This document shows positions 1 through 7,509 of a stretch of 17,224 nt of DNA, piece by piece. Origin of the DNA: Acidimicrobiales bacterium (GTDB lineage Bacteria > Actinomycetota > Acidimicrobiia > Acidimicrobiales > Acidimicrobilacustridaceae); contig JALQSZ010000006.1 in NCBI GenBank assembly GCA_023264135.1, forward strand, positions 1 through 17,224. Reading direction: 5' to 3'. The notes under the pieces are model-generated. The model ran no database searches, had not been told where the DNA came from, and saw only the letters and a list, made by a program, of their open reading frames with translations. The translations under genes and the position numbers were made by a program. Numbering within the stretch: the first letter of the stretch is position 1; the number at the start of each line of letters is the position of its first letter.

Positions 1-2253
1 ATCGCGGAATGGCGCTCCGGACACGTCGACAACGACTGATTCCAAGTGACCAGTGAAGTGGAATGGAGCAAAGTAGGTGTTGTCGACAGGCGTGCCGTCG
101 TCGAAGCCGATGCAGAAATACTCGCCAAACAAGTGGTACGAGTAAATCGTCGTCTGTGGAATCTCTCCGGTGGCAACAACCTCGCCATCGACAAGGAGGT
201 CAACCGTTCCGGCGAATTGTCCGGTTGGCGTAAACGAATAACCGAGTGTGTGATGACCCTCGGGTAGCGGCGGTGAGGACACGCGGAAACGTTGCGCACC
301 CAAGAAGTTGTGAACGTAATGCAGCGCATTGTCTTGCATGTACAGCGCGTAGCCGCCGAAGCGACCACCGTGGGCAACTAACACACCTTCGTCGTCGGCG
401 TTGTAGTCAACATCGACAACCGTCAGCGAAGGCCGATGACGAACATCGACGGCTGCAGGCGTCGCAACTGGTGCACCTGGGCGATAGATGTAGCGCTCAC
501 GAAGCGCATAGTGCGCAGGACGTTCCACCTGCACTGGTCGGCTTGAGTGCAATGGAAGGGCGCCATGCGCTCCTGCTTCTGCCCACCAGCGATCGACCAT
601 TTCGCGCAACTTCTGCGGATGGGTCGCAGCGAGGTCGTGGCTCTCGGAGAAATCCTCGGCCACGTGGTACAGCTCCCAGCGATCATCGTCGAAGGCAATA
701 TCGGGATCGATTCCCGGGACATACAACTGTCCCTTCATTGGGTGATAGGCAACCGCCTTCCACCCTTCGTGATAGATCGCGCGGCAACCGAGCAGTTCGT
801 AGTACTGCGTCGTTCGCTGCTGTGAGGTCGTGGGCACCGAGAATGACTCAAGGAGGCTCTTGCCTTCGATGGGTTTCTGCGGAACACCGTCAAGCACCGC
901 AGGCATGTCGATTCCAAGCGCATCGAGCACCGTCGGCATGATGTCGATGACATGTAGATACTGCGTGCGTACCTCGCCCGTACCGTTGGTGCCCGCAGGC
1001 CAGTGGACGATGAGCGGATCAGCCACGCCGCCTTCGTGGCATTCGCGCTTCCAACGCTGGAACGGCGTATTGCCGGCATGCGCCCACCCGTAGGGGTAGT
1101 GGCCATGGGATTCGGCCGAACCCAACAGATCGACATTGGGAAGCACCGCATCGAGAGTGAGCGGAACACCGTTGTACCAAGAGACCGAATTGAACGCGCC
1201 GTGCTTATCGCCCTCGGGCGATGCACCGTTATCGCTCATGACCACAACGATGGTGTTGTCGAGCTCGCCAATCTTTTCGAGATGATCGAAGACGCGCCCA
1301 ACGTGATGATCAGTATGAGTGAGGAAGCCGGCGTAGACCTCCATCATTCGCGCATAGGCGCGCTTCTCAACTTCTGGAAGCGTGGCCCACTCTTGAATCC
1401 ACTCCGGCCGAGGAGTCAGTTCCGTGCCTGGAGGAAGGATGCCAAGGTCGAGCTGCCGCTGATGGGTTGCGGCACGCCATTCATCCCAACCCATATCGAA
1501 CTTGCCGGCATATCGATCGATGTACTCGCGCGGAGCCTGATGAGGTGCGTGACACGCGCCGGGAGCGAAGTACAAGAAGAACGGTTTATCGACGGTGACG
1601 TTACGGAGGTCGTTGATGAACTCGATGGCCCGACCGGCAAGATCTTCGGTCAGGTGATAGCCGTCTTCGGCCGCATATGGCTGCTCAACAAAGTGATTGT
1701 CTGAAACAAGATCTGGCGCGTACTGATTCGCTTCGGCACCCATGAAGCCGTAGTACCGCTCAAAACCACGGCCAAGAGGCCAGCGCTTACGTGACGACGC
1801 GAGATCGGTTTCTTCACGAGGGGCGAGATGCCACTTCCCCACTGCCATCGTGGCGAAGCCATTGTCACGAAGCACCTCGGATATGAATCCGGTGTCTTTG
1901 TTAATGCGACCATCGAAACCGGGGAAGCCCGTTGCGTTATCGGCAATGCCGCCCATGCCGGTGGTGTGTTGATTGCGACCGGTCAACAAACACGCACGAG
2001 TTGGTGAGCACATCGCGGTCGTGTGGAAACTGCGATACCGCAAACCTTCAGCAGCGAGACGATCGAAGTTCGGCGTTTCGATATCGGAACCGAAACAACC
2101 GATCTGCGCGTAGCCAACATCGTCAAGCACGACGAAGACAACGTTGGGCGTTCCCTTGGGAGGAAGAACAACGTCGGGGTAGGCCTGAACCGAATCTTCG
2201 AGGGTCCGACCCACGACTCCGGAAAAGTGTTCGCCTTCGCTATAGGTCAGCAT
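1..2253 (-). CDS. Arylsulfatase, formylglycine (Cys-type), partial at 3' end
   Basis: Hydrolyses a sulfate ester; the organic substrate is unknown. The minus-strand frame is open without a stop from ATG 2253 to the left edge (751 codons), so the C-terminus is missing. Visible sulfatase hallmarks: metal-binding D44-D45 in VLDDVGY, the CSPTR signature at residues 82-86 whose Cys82 would be converted to formylglycine, GKWHL (K140, H142), H235/H238 in CHAPHQAP, and D341-N342 in MSDNGAS. Known actinobacterial relatives of this large class (AtsA type) are about 780 residues, so little is probably missing. No signal peptide or membrane segment is seen at the N-terminus, so it should be cytosolic and would need a formylglycine-generating enzyme encoded elsewhere. 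GAGGAA lies just before the ATG, overlapping the stop of the upstream gene (7-nt gap), which implies translational coupling. Placement at the end of a steroid ring C/D operon suggests steroid sulfates as substrate; this is inference. Confidence 0.93.
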   Translation of the reverse strand, partial: MLTYSEGEHFSGVVGRTLEDSVQAYPDVVLPPKGTPNVVFVVLDDVGYAQIGCFGSDIETPNFDRLAAEGLRYRSFHTTAMCSPTRACLLTGRNQHTTGMGGIADNATGFPGFDGRINKDTGFISEVLRDNGFATMAVGKWHLAPREETDLASSRKRWPLGRGFERYYGFMGAEANQYAPDLVSDNHFVEQPYAAEDGYHLTEDLAGRAIEFINDLRNVTVDKPFFLYFAPGACHAPHQAPREYIDRYAGKFDMGWDEWRAATHQRQLDLGILPPGTELTPRPEWIQEWATLPEVEKRAYARMMEVYAGFLTHTDHHVGRVFDHLEKIGELDNTIVVVMSDNGASPEGDKHGAFNSVSWYNGVPLTLDAVLPNVDLLGSAESHGHYPYGWAHAGNTPFQRWKRECHEGGVADPLIVHWPAGTNGTGEVRTQYLHVIDIMPTVLDALGIDMPAVLDGVPQKPIEGKSLLESFSVPTTSQQRTTQYYELLGCRAIYHEGWKAVAYHPMKGQLYVPGIDPDIAFDDDRWELYHVAEDFSESHDLAATHPQKLREMVDRWWAEAGAHGALPLHSSRPVQVERPAHYALRERYIYRPGAPVATPAAVDVRHRPSLTVVDVDYNADDEGVLVAHGGRFGGYALYMQDNALHYVHNFLGAQRFRVSSPPLPEGHHTLGYSFTPTGQFAGTVDLLVDGEVVATGEIPQTTIYSYHLFGEYFCIGFDDGTPVDNTYFAPFHFTGHLESVVVDVSGAPFRD

Positions 2254-2260
2254 CAGTTCC

Positions 2261-3418
2261 TCACATGAAAGACGACTCGGCACTGAGGCCGAGGTCGGGC
2301 CAGGCACCAACAACGATTGGTTGCATGTTTCCATACCCGACTCCACCACCGATGGGGTCGGTCACTCGCACCGTGGTGTCACGGATTTGATGAAGCTTGC
2401 GGGCGATTTCGGGCTCGGTGCAATCGGCGATTCGTTCACCTTCGAGGTTGAATTCGCCGCGCCATTCGCCGTGGTGATGTCCGTTCCAACCGAAATACAA
2501 ACCAGCGCCGAGATGGAATCCCGTGTCGCCAAGAACCTCGACCTGGAACGTGCGAGCGGAGCCATCGCTCATCGTGGCGAGAATCTGGCCACCTTCAAGT
2601 CGTCGGTTCGTGGGGTTGTAGGTGAAGTCCTGTTCGACATCGGCCATATGCGTGACCGTGCCATCGGTTTCTTCAATGATCGCAGTGACGTTCTTTTGCA
2701 AGAACCCGGGGAACATGGTCTTCGCAACATTGAAGAACAATCCGTAGTGACTTCCGTCGGGTCGTTCCATAAGGATCGGACTCCAAAAGAACTGGAACTG
2801 TCCACCATCGAGACCGCGTTGCGGTTCCATATCGGTCGGGGGTTCACCTACGTCGTAACGAACACCCCATGAATGATCGCGAGTCGAAACCCACGTGTCG
2901 GGATTCATTTCGGTTCGAACACCGTCGACCTCAACCCAACCACTGCAGGTTCCGATCTGGTGGTAGCGCACAAGTTCCGACGCGACACGGAATGTCGCTC
3001 GGTTATGTGTCCGCTCCTCGACCATCGGCGGAATGATGCTTTCAAAGAGCCAATCGAACGCAATGGGTTGCGTGTCGTTTGGTTCGAGAACAAACCGAAT
3101 CTTCTTCAACGGTTCAACGATCTCGTAGCGGATCGGACCGCCACCAAGAAGCTCGGGGGCATCGGAGAGTCGGCGACTCATCCGAACAGTGAGCTGTTCG
3201 CGACCTCGCGAGACACCGCTGTACGCGTCCATCACATTTCGGTTGGTGTATTTCCCTAAACCAAAGCCGAGTTGGAGGCTTCCGTCTTTGGCCATCGCCA
3301 TCGCGCAGACTTTTTCAGTCCAGGCCAAATCGCTGGTGCCGACAACAGCAACAGTGTCAACGATCTGATGCTGGAACCATTCGTCGCCCGCAGTAAGCGG
3401 CCCGATCGGATTAGGCAT
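2261..3418 (-). CDS. Conserved protein of unknown function, possibly CrtC/AttH-like beta-barrel
   Basis: 385 residues. I do not recognise a defined function. The sequence is rich in beta-strand-like stretches and contains TWVSTRDHSWGVR (D181-R187), similar to the DHSWG motif I associate with the hydroxyneurosporene hydratase (CrtC)/AttH lipocalin-like group; such proteins bind or modify hydrophobic molecules. Many Trp, Phe and His residues and a GWNGHHHGEW segment in the C-terminal half could line a ligand pocket. No signal peptide or membrane helix is apparent. The start is supported by AGGAGGA about 5 nt before ATG 3418. It follows the MaoC gene after 44 nt and is coupled to the downstream sulfatase, so the two may act on the same substrate. 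Fold assignment is tentative. Confidence 0.85.
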   Translation of the reverse strand: MPNPIGPLTAGDEWFQHQIVDTVAVVGTSDLAWTEKVCAMAMAKDGSLQLGFGLGKYTNRNVMDAYSGVSRGREQLTVRMSRRLSDAPELLGGGPIRYEIVEPLKKIRFVLEPNDTQPIAFDWLFESIIPPMVEERTHNRATFRVASELVRYHQIGTCSGWVEVDGVRTEMNPDTWVSTRDHSWGVRYDVGEPPTDMEPQRGLDGGQFQFFWSPILMERPDGSHYGLFFNVAKTMFPGFLQKNVTAIIEETDGTVTHMADVEQDFTYNPTNRRLEGGQILATMSDGSARTFQVEVLGDTGFHLGAGLYFGWNGHHHGEWRGEFNLEGERIADCTEPEIARKLHQIRDTTVRVTDPIGGGVGYGNMQPIVVGAWPDLGLSAESSFM

Positions 3419-3462
3419 GGTGTCCTCCTAAAGAGAGTTGCCGCAGACTCGCGACGAGCTGA

Positions 3463-3918
3463 TCAGACGAGCCAACGAGAAATGGCATCGATCACACATG
3501 CAGGACGATCGTTGCCATCGATTTCAATCGTGATGCGCATCAGTGTCTGCAAGCCACCTTTTACTTCGGTGACTTCGATGAGTTCGGCCCCGGCCCGCAC
3601 CCGCTCGCCCACTTTCACTGGCGAGGGGAATCGAACTTTGTCGACGCCGTAGTTGATGCCGGCAGAAAATCCTTGCACCTCAACAATTTGAGGAAGGAAG
3701 TAATTCGAGAGCGACATTGTGAGATACCCGTGCGCGATCGCGGCACCAAATGGACCGTCTTTCGCGCGTTCTGGATCGACGTGGATCCACTGATGATCGC
3801 CGGTTGCGTCGGCAAACATGTTGACGCGGTCTTGTTCGATTGCGAGCCAGTCGCTGTAACCGAGGTGTGTGCCTACAGCGGCACGAACGGCGTCTGGTCC
3901 GTCGATGATCGTGGTCAT
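3463..3918 (-). CDS. MaoC-type (R)-specific enoyl-CoA hydratase
   Basis: 151 residues, the normal size for a single hot-dog hydratase of the Rv0130 (HtdZ)/PhaJ group, which adds water to 2-enoyl-CoA to give (R)-3-hydroxyacyl-CoA. The hydratase-2 motif is intact: FADATGDHQWIHVDPERA around residues 35-52 with Asp41 and His46 as the likely catalytic pair, followed by GPFGAAIAHGYLTMSL (55-70). GGAGGATTCC precedes ATG 3918, and the gene starts 21 nt after the ipdC stop, so it belongs to the echA20-ipdABC operon. Its position suggests hydration of an unsaturated CoA ester late in ring C/D breakdown, for example after IpdAB has opened ring C. The substrate is inferred, not seen. Confidence 0.9.
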   Translation of the reverse strand: MTTIIDGPDAVRAAVGTHLGYSDWLAIEQDRVNMFADATGDHQWIHVDPERAKDGPFGAAIAHGYLTMSLSNYFLPQIVEVQGFSAGINYGVDKVRFPSPVKVGERVRAGAELIEVTEVKGGLQTLMRITIEIDGNDRPACVIDAISRWLV

Positions 3919-3939
3919 GGAATCCTCCGAAGAATGTGT

Positions 3940-5016
3940 TCAGGAACCAGGGGTACGGCCAGCAAGGCGATCAAGCGTCGTTTCCGCTTCAGCGATGATG
4001 CGGGTCACGACATCGGCAGCGCTCGGGAGATCGTCGATCACGCCGACAACCTGACCGGTCGGAAGGATGCCGGCATCGAGTTCACCGTCAACAAGCGTGG
4101 CCTTGGTGAGAATCGGCGTATTGCCGGCCATGATGACCTCGGCCCATGGCATATCCATGCGCTTTTTCATGGCGAGTCCCTCTTTGGCCATCTTGAACCA
4201 CGACAGGCCGGTGTACTTCCGGAACTTCGATGCATTCGCAATTGCTTTAGGAACTGCAGTGACCGCCGATGCGCTGTCCATCTGCTCGACCAACTTGGTG
4301 CGGATCACGCGATGTGGCGCGCCGTCGATCTTCGTGGTGACAAGAGTGCCGGTAACGGCGGTACCCAGATACTGCTTCTTGACTTCCATCGGCACAGCGG
4401 AATCGGAGGTGAGCAGGAAACGGGTGCCCATCGCGATGCCGCTCGCACCGTAGGCAAGCGCTGCAACGAGGCCGCGACCGTCGAAATAGCCACCGGCGGC
4501 GACGACAGGAACGCGACCGCCAACGACATCGACAACTTCAGGAAGCACGAGCGAGGTTGGTACCGAACCGGTGTGGCCACCACCTTCGCCACCCTGAACG
4601 AGGATCGCGTCGACTCCCCATTCCATGACCTTTTCGGCGTGACGCTTTGCGCCAATCGATGGCATCACTTTGATGCCGTGATCGTGCAACCACTCGATGA
4701 GGTCTTTCTTCGGAGCTTGCGCAAACGAAGCGACTGGAATGCCTTCAGCGGCGAGAAGCTTGAGCCTCGCCATGATGTCGTCGGCATCGGCGCGCATGTT
4801 CACACCAAACGGAGCGGTGGTGCGCTTCTTCGTTTCGGCGATTGCGCCAACGAGTTCGTCGTAGGTCATCGTCGCAGAAGCAATGATGCCAAATGCGCCC
4901 GCATTCGAGGTTGCCGACACAAGTTTCGGACCCGCAACCCAGCCCATACCGGTTTGGACAATCGGATATTTCGACCCGAGAAGATCAAGCAGCGGAGTTG
5001 TGAGTGCGGGATGCAT
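3940..5016 (-). CDS. ipdC: IpdC-like flavin-dependent oxidoreductase (nitronate monooxygenase family)
   Basis: 358 residues, TIM-barrel FMN protein of the nitronate monooxygenase/2-nitropropane dioxygenase family. FMN-binding features are visible: QTGMGWVAGP (21-30) at the N-terminus, QGGEGGGHTG (141-150) and AAGGYFDG (173-180). In M. tuberculosis IpdC (Rv3553) is encoded just after ipdAB and is thought to introduce the ring double bond that yields HIEC-CoA, the EchA20 substrate. The same order holds here: the start overlaps the ipdB stop by one base (TGATG), implying translational coupling. The name rests on family plus neighbours; enzymes of this family have diverse functions, but the echA20-ipdA-ipdB-ipdC string makes IpdC by far the best reading. 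Confidence 0.92.
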   Translation of the reverse strand: MHPALTTPLLDLLGSKYPIVQTGMGWVAGPKLVSATSNAGAFGIIASATMTYDELVGAIAETKKRTTAPFGVNMRADADDIMARLKLLAAEGIPVASFAQAPKKDLIEWLHDHGIKVMPSIGAKRHAEKVMEWGVDAILVQGGEGGGHTGSVPTSLVLPEVVDVVGGRVPVVAAGGYFDGRGLVAALAYGASGIAMGTRFLLTSDSAVPMEVKKQYLGTAVTGTLVTTKIDGAPHRVIRTKLVEQMDSASAVTAVPKAIANASKFRKYTGLSWFKMAKEGLAMKKRMDMPWAEVIMAGNTPILTKATLVDGELDAGILPTGQVVGVIDDLPSAADVVTRIIAEAETTLDRLAGRTPGS

Positions 5017-5774
5017 CAGGCCGCCGGAAGTTCGCGGTCGCGGAACGACTTGGGATCAAGAACTTCTCGCAACACGCGAAGTTCTTCGTCGGTCGGAAGA
5101 CGTGTCGTCGGAATGTCCGAAGGAATCACGAGTTCGAACGAACAAGCAGCGGTGACGTCATCGATGGAAACGCCCGGATGCAATGACGCGACGCGCATGC
5201 GGTGATCGGGAGTGTTGAAGTCGTACACCGCGAGGTTCGTGACTACTCGACGAAGTTCGTGATGCGCCTTCACCCATTCGCCAAGTTCGGCGGCACGGTC
5301 GTAGCCAATGCCCGACACCGTGTCGACCTTTTCGACAAAGACGCGATTGGTCTGATTCCCAATGAAGTACGAAGTGGTGTGATTCACCGTGTTGCCAGGC
5401 GCTCCACGAACACCGAGCAACTGCGACTTCGGCTTGTTCCAGTCGCCGATGTTGGCGATGTTCTGATTTCCGAAGGAGTCGATCTGACTGGCACCCATCA
5501 CGACATGGCGACGACCGCCCCACAGCGTGTCGAACACCGAGCGGAACGGAATCCAACCTTCGACCTGCTTGTCGGTGCCACCAACGGGAAGGTCATTGGC
5601 AACGAAGAACGCTTCGCCATCGCTTACGAGAAGGTCAGGTTCGAAGGTTGCACGGGCAAGACGTGCCCCAAGCATCGGAATGGTGCCCATTCCGGAAGCG
5701 AAAATTTCACCATCGCCACGGAACGTGTCGGCCACAGCAACGACACAAATTTCACCAAGGGTTGCATCGCTCAT
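5016..5774 (-). CDS. ipdB: IpdB, beta subunit of the ring C-opening hydrolase COCHEA-CoA hydrolase
   Basis: 252 residues, CoA-transferase family I beta-subunit fold. IpdAB of M. tuberculosis (Rv3551-Rv3552) is not a transferase but a hydrolase that opens the last steroid ring (ring C) of COCHEA-CoA. Consistent with this, the usual transferase Glu motif (SENG type) is not evident; the corresponding region reads LLVSDGEAFF around residues 48-57. A glycine-rich stretch (FASGMGTIPMLGA, 25-37) and MGASQIDSFGNQN (93-105) are typical of this family. The start overlaps the ipdA stop by 4 nt (ATGA) and the end overlaps the ipdC start by 1 nt, as expected for subunits of one complex made in fixed ratio. 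Confidence 0.94.
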   Translation of the reverse strand: MSDATLGEICVVAVADTFRGDGEIFASGMGTIPMLGARLARATFEPDLLVSDGEAFFVANDLPVGGTDKQVEGWIPFRSVFDTLWGGRRHVVMGASQIDSFGNQNIANIGDWNKPKSQLLGVRGAPGNTVNHTTSYFIGNQTNRVFVEKVDTVSGIGYDRAAELGEWVKAHHELRRVVTNLAVYDFNTPDHRMRVASLHPGVSIDDVTAACSFELVIPSDIPTTRLPTDEELRVLREVLDPKSFRDRELPAA

Positions 5775-6628
5775 CGGGCTGCCACCGCCTTCTGATAGTC
5801 GGCTTCGGAGCCGGAAAGATAGGTCTCAACAAAGGCCTTCCATGTTTCTGGATCCTTTGCAGCGTCGGCGTATTCCTTTTGGAACTTTTCGTCGCGCTCG
5901 TAATCAGGCTGACAGTTCGTGAAATGCGCACCGTTCGGGGCTTCGATCACACCGTCGACCATTGAGCGGTTGATCTTCATCGTGTGAATGGAACCGTTCT
6001 TGAGTAGTTCTTCGGTCGGAACAATCTTCTCAACCGAAAGGAAGCGACGACCGACCGCAGCTGCATTCAAAAACAGATCATCGAAGTACAAATCAGGGCC
6101 AAGGAACTGCGCATTGCCACGTTCATCGGCACGATTGAGATGCACAAATGCCGCGTCGAGATTGAGCGCTGGCACCGCAAGCAGTTCTTCACCGTCGGCA
6201 TAGGGCGACTTCACCGTGCGAAGGCTTGGATCGTTCTTCACAACATCGGAACCAAGACCGGCGCGTGTCGGAAGGAATGGAAGTCGAAGCGATGCGGCGT
6301 AGAGACCCCACTGCAACATGCCTTCGTCGTATTCCACGACCTCGGGAATGGTGCCGTTCTGGCGGGCAGCCCGGAAATGTGGTTCGAGCGCAATCGAATC
6401 GAGCGATACGAATCCGTACACGAGGCGCTTCACCTTGCCGGCGGCACACAGCAGACCAACATCGGGACCGCCGTAGGAAACGATTGTGAGATCTTTGAGA
6501 TCGGTGCGAAGGAGTGCCCGCACCAGCGACATCGGCTTGCGGCGTGAACCCCAGCCACCGATACCGATCGTCATGCCATCAGAAAGCGTTGCGACCGCTT
6601 CATCTTCGGTCATGCGCTTGTCAGCCAT
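5771..6628 (-). CDS. ipdA: IpdA, alpha subunit of the ring C-opening hydrolase COCHEA-CoA hydrolase
   Basis: 285 residues, CoA-transferase family I alpha-subunit fold. Stretches strongly resembling M. tuberculosis IpdA include GMTIGIGGWGSRRKP (18-32), SYGGPDVGLLCAAGKVKRLV (51-70), YGFVSLDS (71-78), RLPFLPTRAGLGS (114-126) and the C-terminal TYLSGSEADYQ. The YDEGML segment (100-105) carries Glu102, which likely corresponds to the catalytic Glu105 reported for the M. tuberculosis alpha subunit; the alignment is from memory. With IpdB it should hydrolyse the carbon-carbon bond that opens ring C. The ATG directly abuts the echA20 TAA (TAAATG), and its ribosome-binding purines lie inside the 3' end of echA20, so the two genes are coupled. 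Confidence 0.95.
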   Translation of the reverse strand: MADKRMTEDEAVATLSDGMTIGIGGWGSRRKPMSLVRALLRTDLKDLTIVSYGGPDVGLLCAAGKVKRLVYGFVSLDSIALEPHFRAARQNGTIPEVVEYDEGMLQWGLYAASLRLPFLPTRAGLGSDVVKNDPSLRTVKSPYADGEELLAVPALNLDAAFVHLNRADERGNAQFLGPDLYFDDLFLNAAAVGRRFLSVEKIVPTEELLKNGSIHTMKINRSMVDGVIEAPNGAHFTNCQPDYERDEKFQKEYADAAKDPETWKAFVETYLSGSEADYQKAVAAR

Positions 6629-7420
6629 TTACTTCTTTCCCTTCTCAGACTTGGTTGCCCCGCTGGAGCCCGCAGTCTTTCCTTCGGCGACAAAGTCGTC
6701 GCGCAATTCATCGGACACACCAGACAGATTGAGTTCGAACGTGAAGCCCTGCTCGAACCGATAGGACTTCTTGACGTCCCAAAGATCGATGCCGTTGAGG
6801 CTTTCTTTCGCGGCACGAATCACTGTGGGTGACTTGGCGGCAATGTTGCCGGCGATTTCACGAGCCGCTGCAATGAGTTCGTCTCGCGGAACAACGCGTG
6901 ACACCGAACCCCACGCATGCAACTGCTGAGCTGTTGCATTGGCCGAGGTGTACACCATCTCGCGCATTTTGTGTTGTGGAACGAGACGTGAGAGATGCGT
7001 AGCCGCGCCGAGCGCGCCACGGTCGACCTCGGGAAGTCCAAAGAACGCATCGTCGGAAGCGACGATGACGTCGGCATTCCCCACCAAACCAATGCCGCCA
7101 CCGACGCAGAATCCTGCGACCGCAGCGACCACAGGAACCTCACACTCGTAGACCGCAGCGAAGGCGTGATAGCAGCCCTTGTTGGCACCGATCAGAGCGT
7201 CGAAACCTTCAGTGTTCTGCATCTCCTTGATGTCGACGCCTGCGTTAAACCCGCGTCCTTCCGAACGGAGAATGACGGCCCGGACACTGCGATCGGCGCC
7301 AAGGCGGCGGATCTCGTCGCCGAGTTGGAACCACTCAGCGACCGTAAGTGCGTTCACCGGCGGACAGTTCTGCACGACCTCGGCAATGCCGTCCGCGCCA
7401 ATGCTGACTTCGATACCCAT
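6629..7420 (-). CDS. echA20: EchA20-type ring D hydrolase (crotonase fold)
   Basis: 263 residues, enoyl-CoA hydratase/isomerase (crotonase) family. Key parts match M. tuberculosis EchA20 (Rv3550): CPPVNAL (19-25), GFNAGVDIKEM (57-67, oxyanion hole strand), CVGGGIGLVGNADVIVASDD (105-124), GLPEVDRGALGAATHLSRLV (128-147) and YRFEQGFTFELNLSGV near the C-terminus. EchA20 hydrolytically opens ring D of HIEC-CoA to COCHEA-CoA, the IpdAB substrate. It is the first gene of the left operon. There is no purine-rich ribosome site before ATG 7420 (the preceding bases are CCCCCT); a -10-like TAGCGT lies 9 nt upstream, so the mRNA is probably leaderless or nearly so. A C-terminal Lys/Ser/Gly-rich tail (about 15 residues) extends beyond what I recall for the M. 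tuberculosis protein. Confidence 0.95.
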   Translation of the reverse strand: MGIEVSIGADGIAEVVQNCPPVNALTVAEWFQLGDEIRRLGADRSVRAVILRSEGRGFNAGVDIKEMQNTEGFDALIGANKGCYHAFAAVYECEVPVVAAVAGFCVGGGIGLVGNADVIVASDDAFFGLPEVDRGALGAATHLSRLVPQHKMREMVYTSANATAQQLHAWGSVSRVVPRDELIAAAREIAGNIAAKSPTVIRAAKESLNGIDLWDVKKSYRFEQGFTFELNLSGVSDELRDDFVAEGKTAGSSGATKSEKGKK

Positions 7421-7429
7421 AGGGGGACG

Positions 7430-7458
7430 ACGCTAGTCGGTGACCTGCCAATCGTCAG
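7430..7458 (-). promoter_or_regulatory. Candidate promoter of the echA20 operon (leaderless)
   Basis: On the minus strand, CTGACG (7453-7458) and TAGCGT (7430-7435) are separated by 17 nt and fit -35 and -10 boxes. The -10 ends 9 nt before ATG 7420, so transcription should begin at or within a few bases of the start codon. Absence of a Shine-Dalgarno site agrees. Not experimentally supported. Confidence 0.5.
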
Positions 7459-7463
7459 ATGGG

Positions 7464-7474
7464 AGAACCCTTCT
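7464..7474. promoter_or_regulatory. Short inverted repeat in the divergent promoter region, possible operator
   Basis: AGAAcccTTCT is a perfect 4+3+4 inverted repeat between the divergent echA20 and SDR promoters. No clear match to the KstR2 consensus (CAAG-N2-CTTG core) is present in this 89-nt region. Such a short repeat can occur by chance. Confidence 0.2.
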
Positions 7475-7497
7475 GCGAGGCGCCCCGGACCCCGTTG

Positions 7498-7503
7498 TAG
7501 GGT
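7498..7503 (+). promoter_or_regulatory. Candidate -10 box for a leaderless mRNA of the SDR-APH operon
   Basis: TAGGGT matches the actinobacterial TANNNT pattern and ends 6 nt before ATG 7510, the spacing expected when transcription starts at the A of the start codon. No ribosome-binding site precedes the ATG. No good -35 is visible 17-18 nt upstream (GCGAGG). Confidence 0.45.
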
Positions 7504-7509
7504 TCGCCC

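Noticed and set aside
246..1704. Plus-strand open frames of about 231 and 233 codons at the left edge.
   Set aside because: The minus strand holds a continuous sulfatase reading frame with an intact active site across the same bases.
423..2171. Several short minus-strand frames that might suggest a broken sulfatase.
   Set aside because: They are in other frames; the sulfatase frame itself has no stop from 2253 to the window edge, so the gene is partial only because the window ends.
3673..5205. A 510-codon open frame on the plus strand opposite ipdC and its neighbours.
   Set aside because: It lies antisense to a clear ipdC and parts of maoC and ipdB, its translation shows no family features, and long antisense frames are expected from codon bias at this GC content.
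7421..7509. A KstR2-type operator (CAAG-N2-CTTG core) between echA20 and the SDR.
   Set aside because: I looked for it here and in the gaps at 11669-11791 and 16119-16274 and saw no match, so KstR2 control is not claimed.
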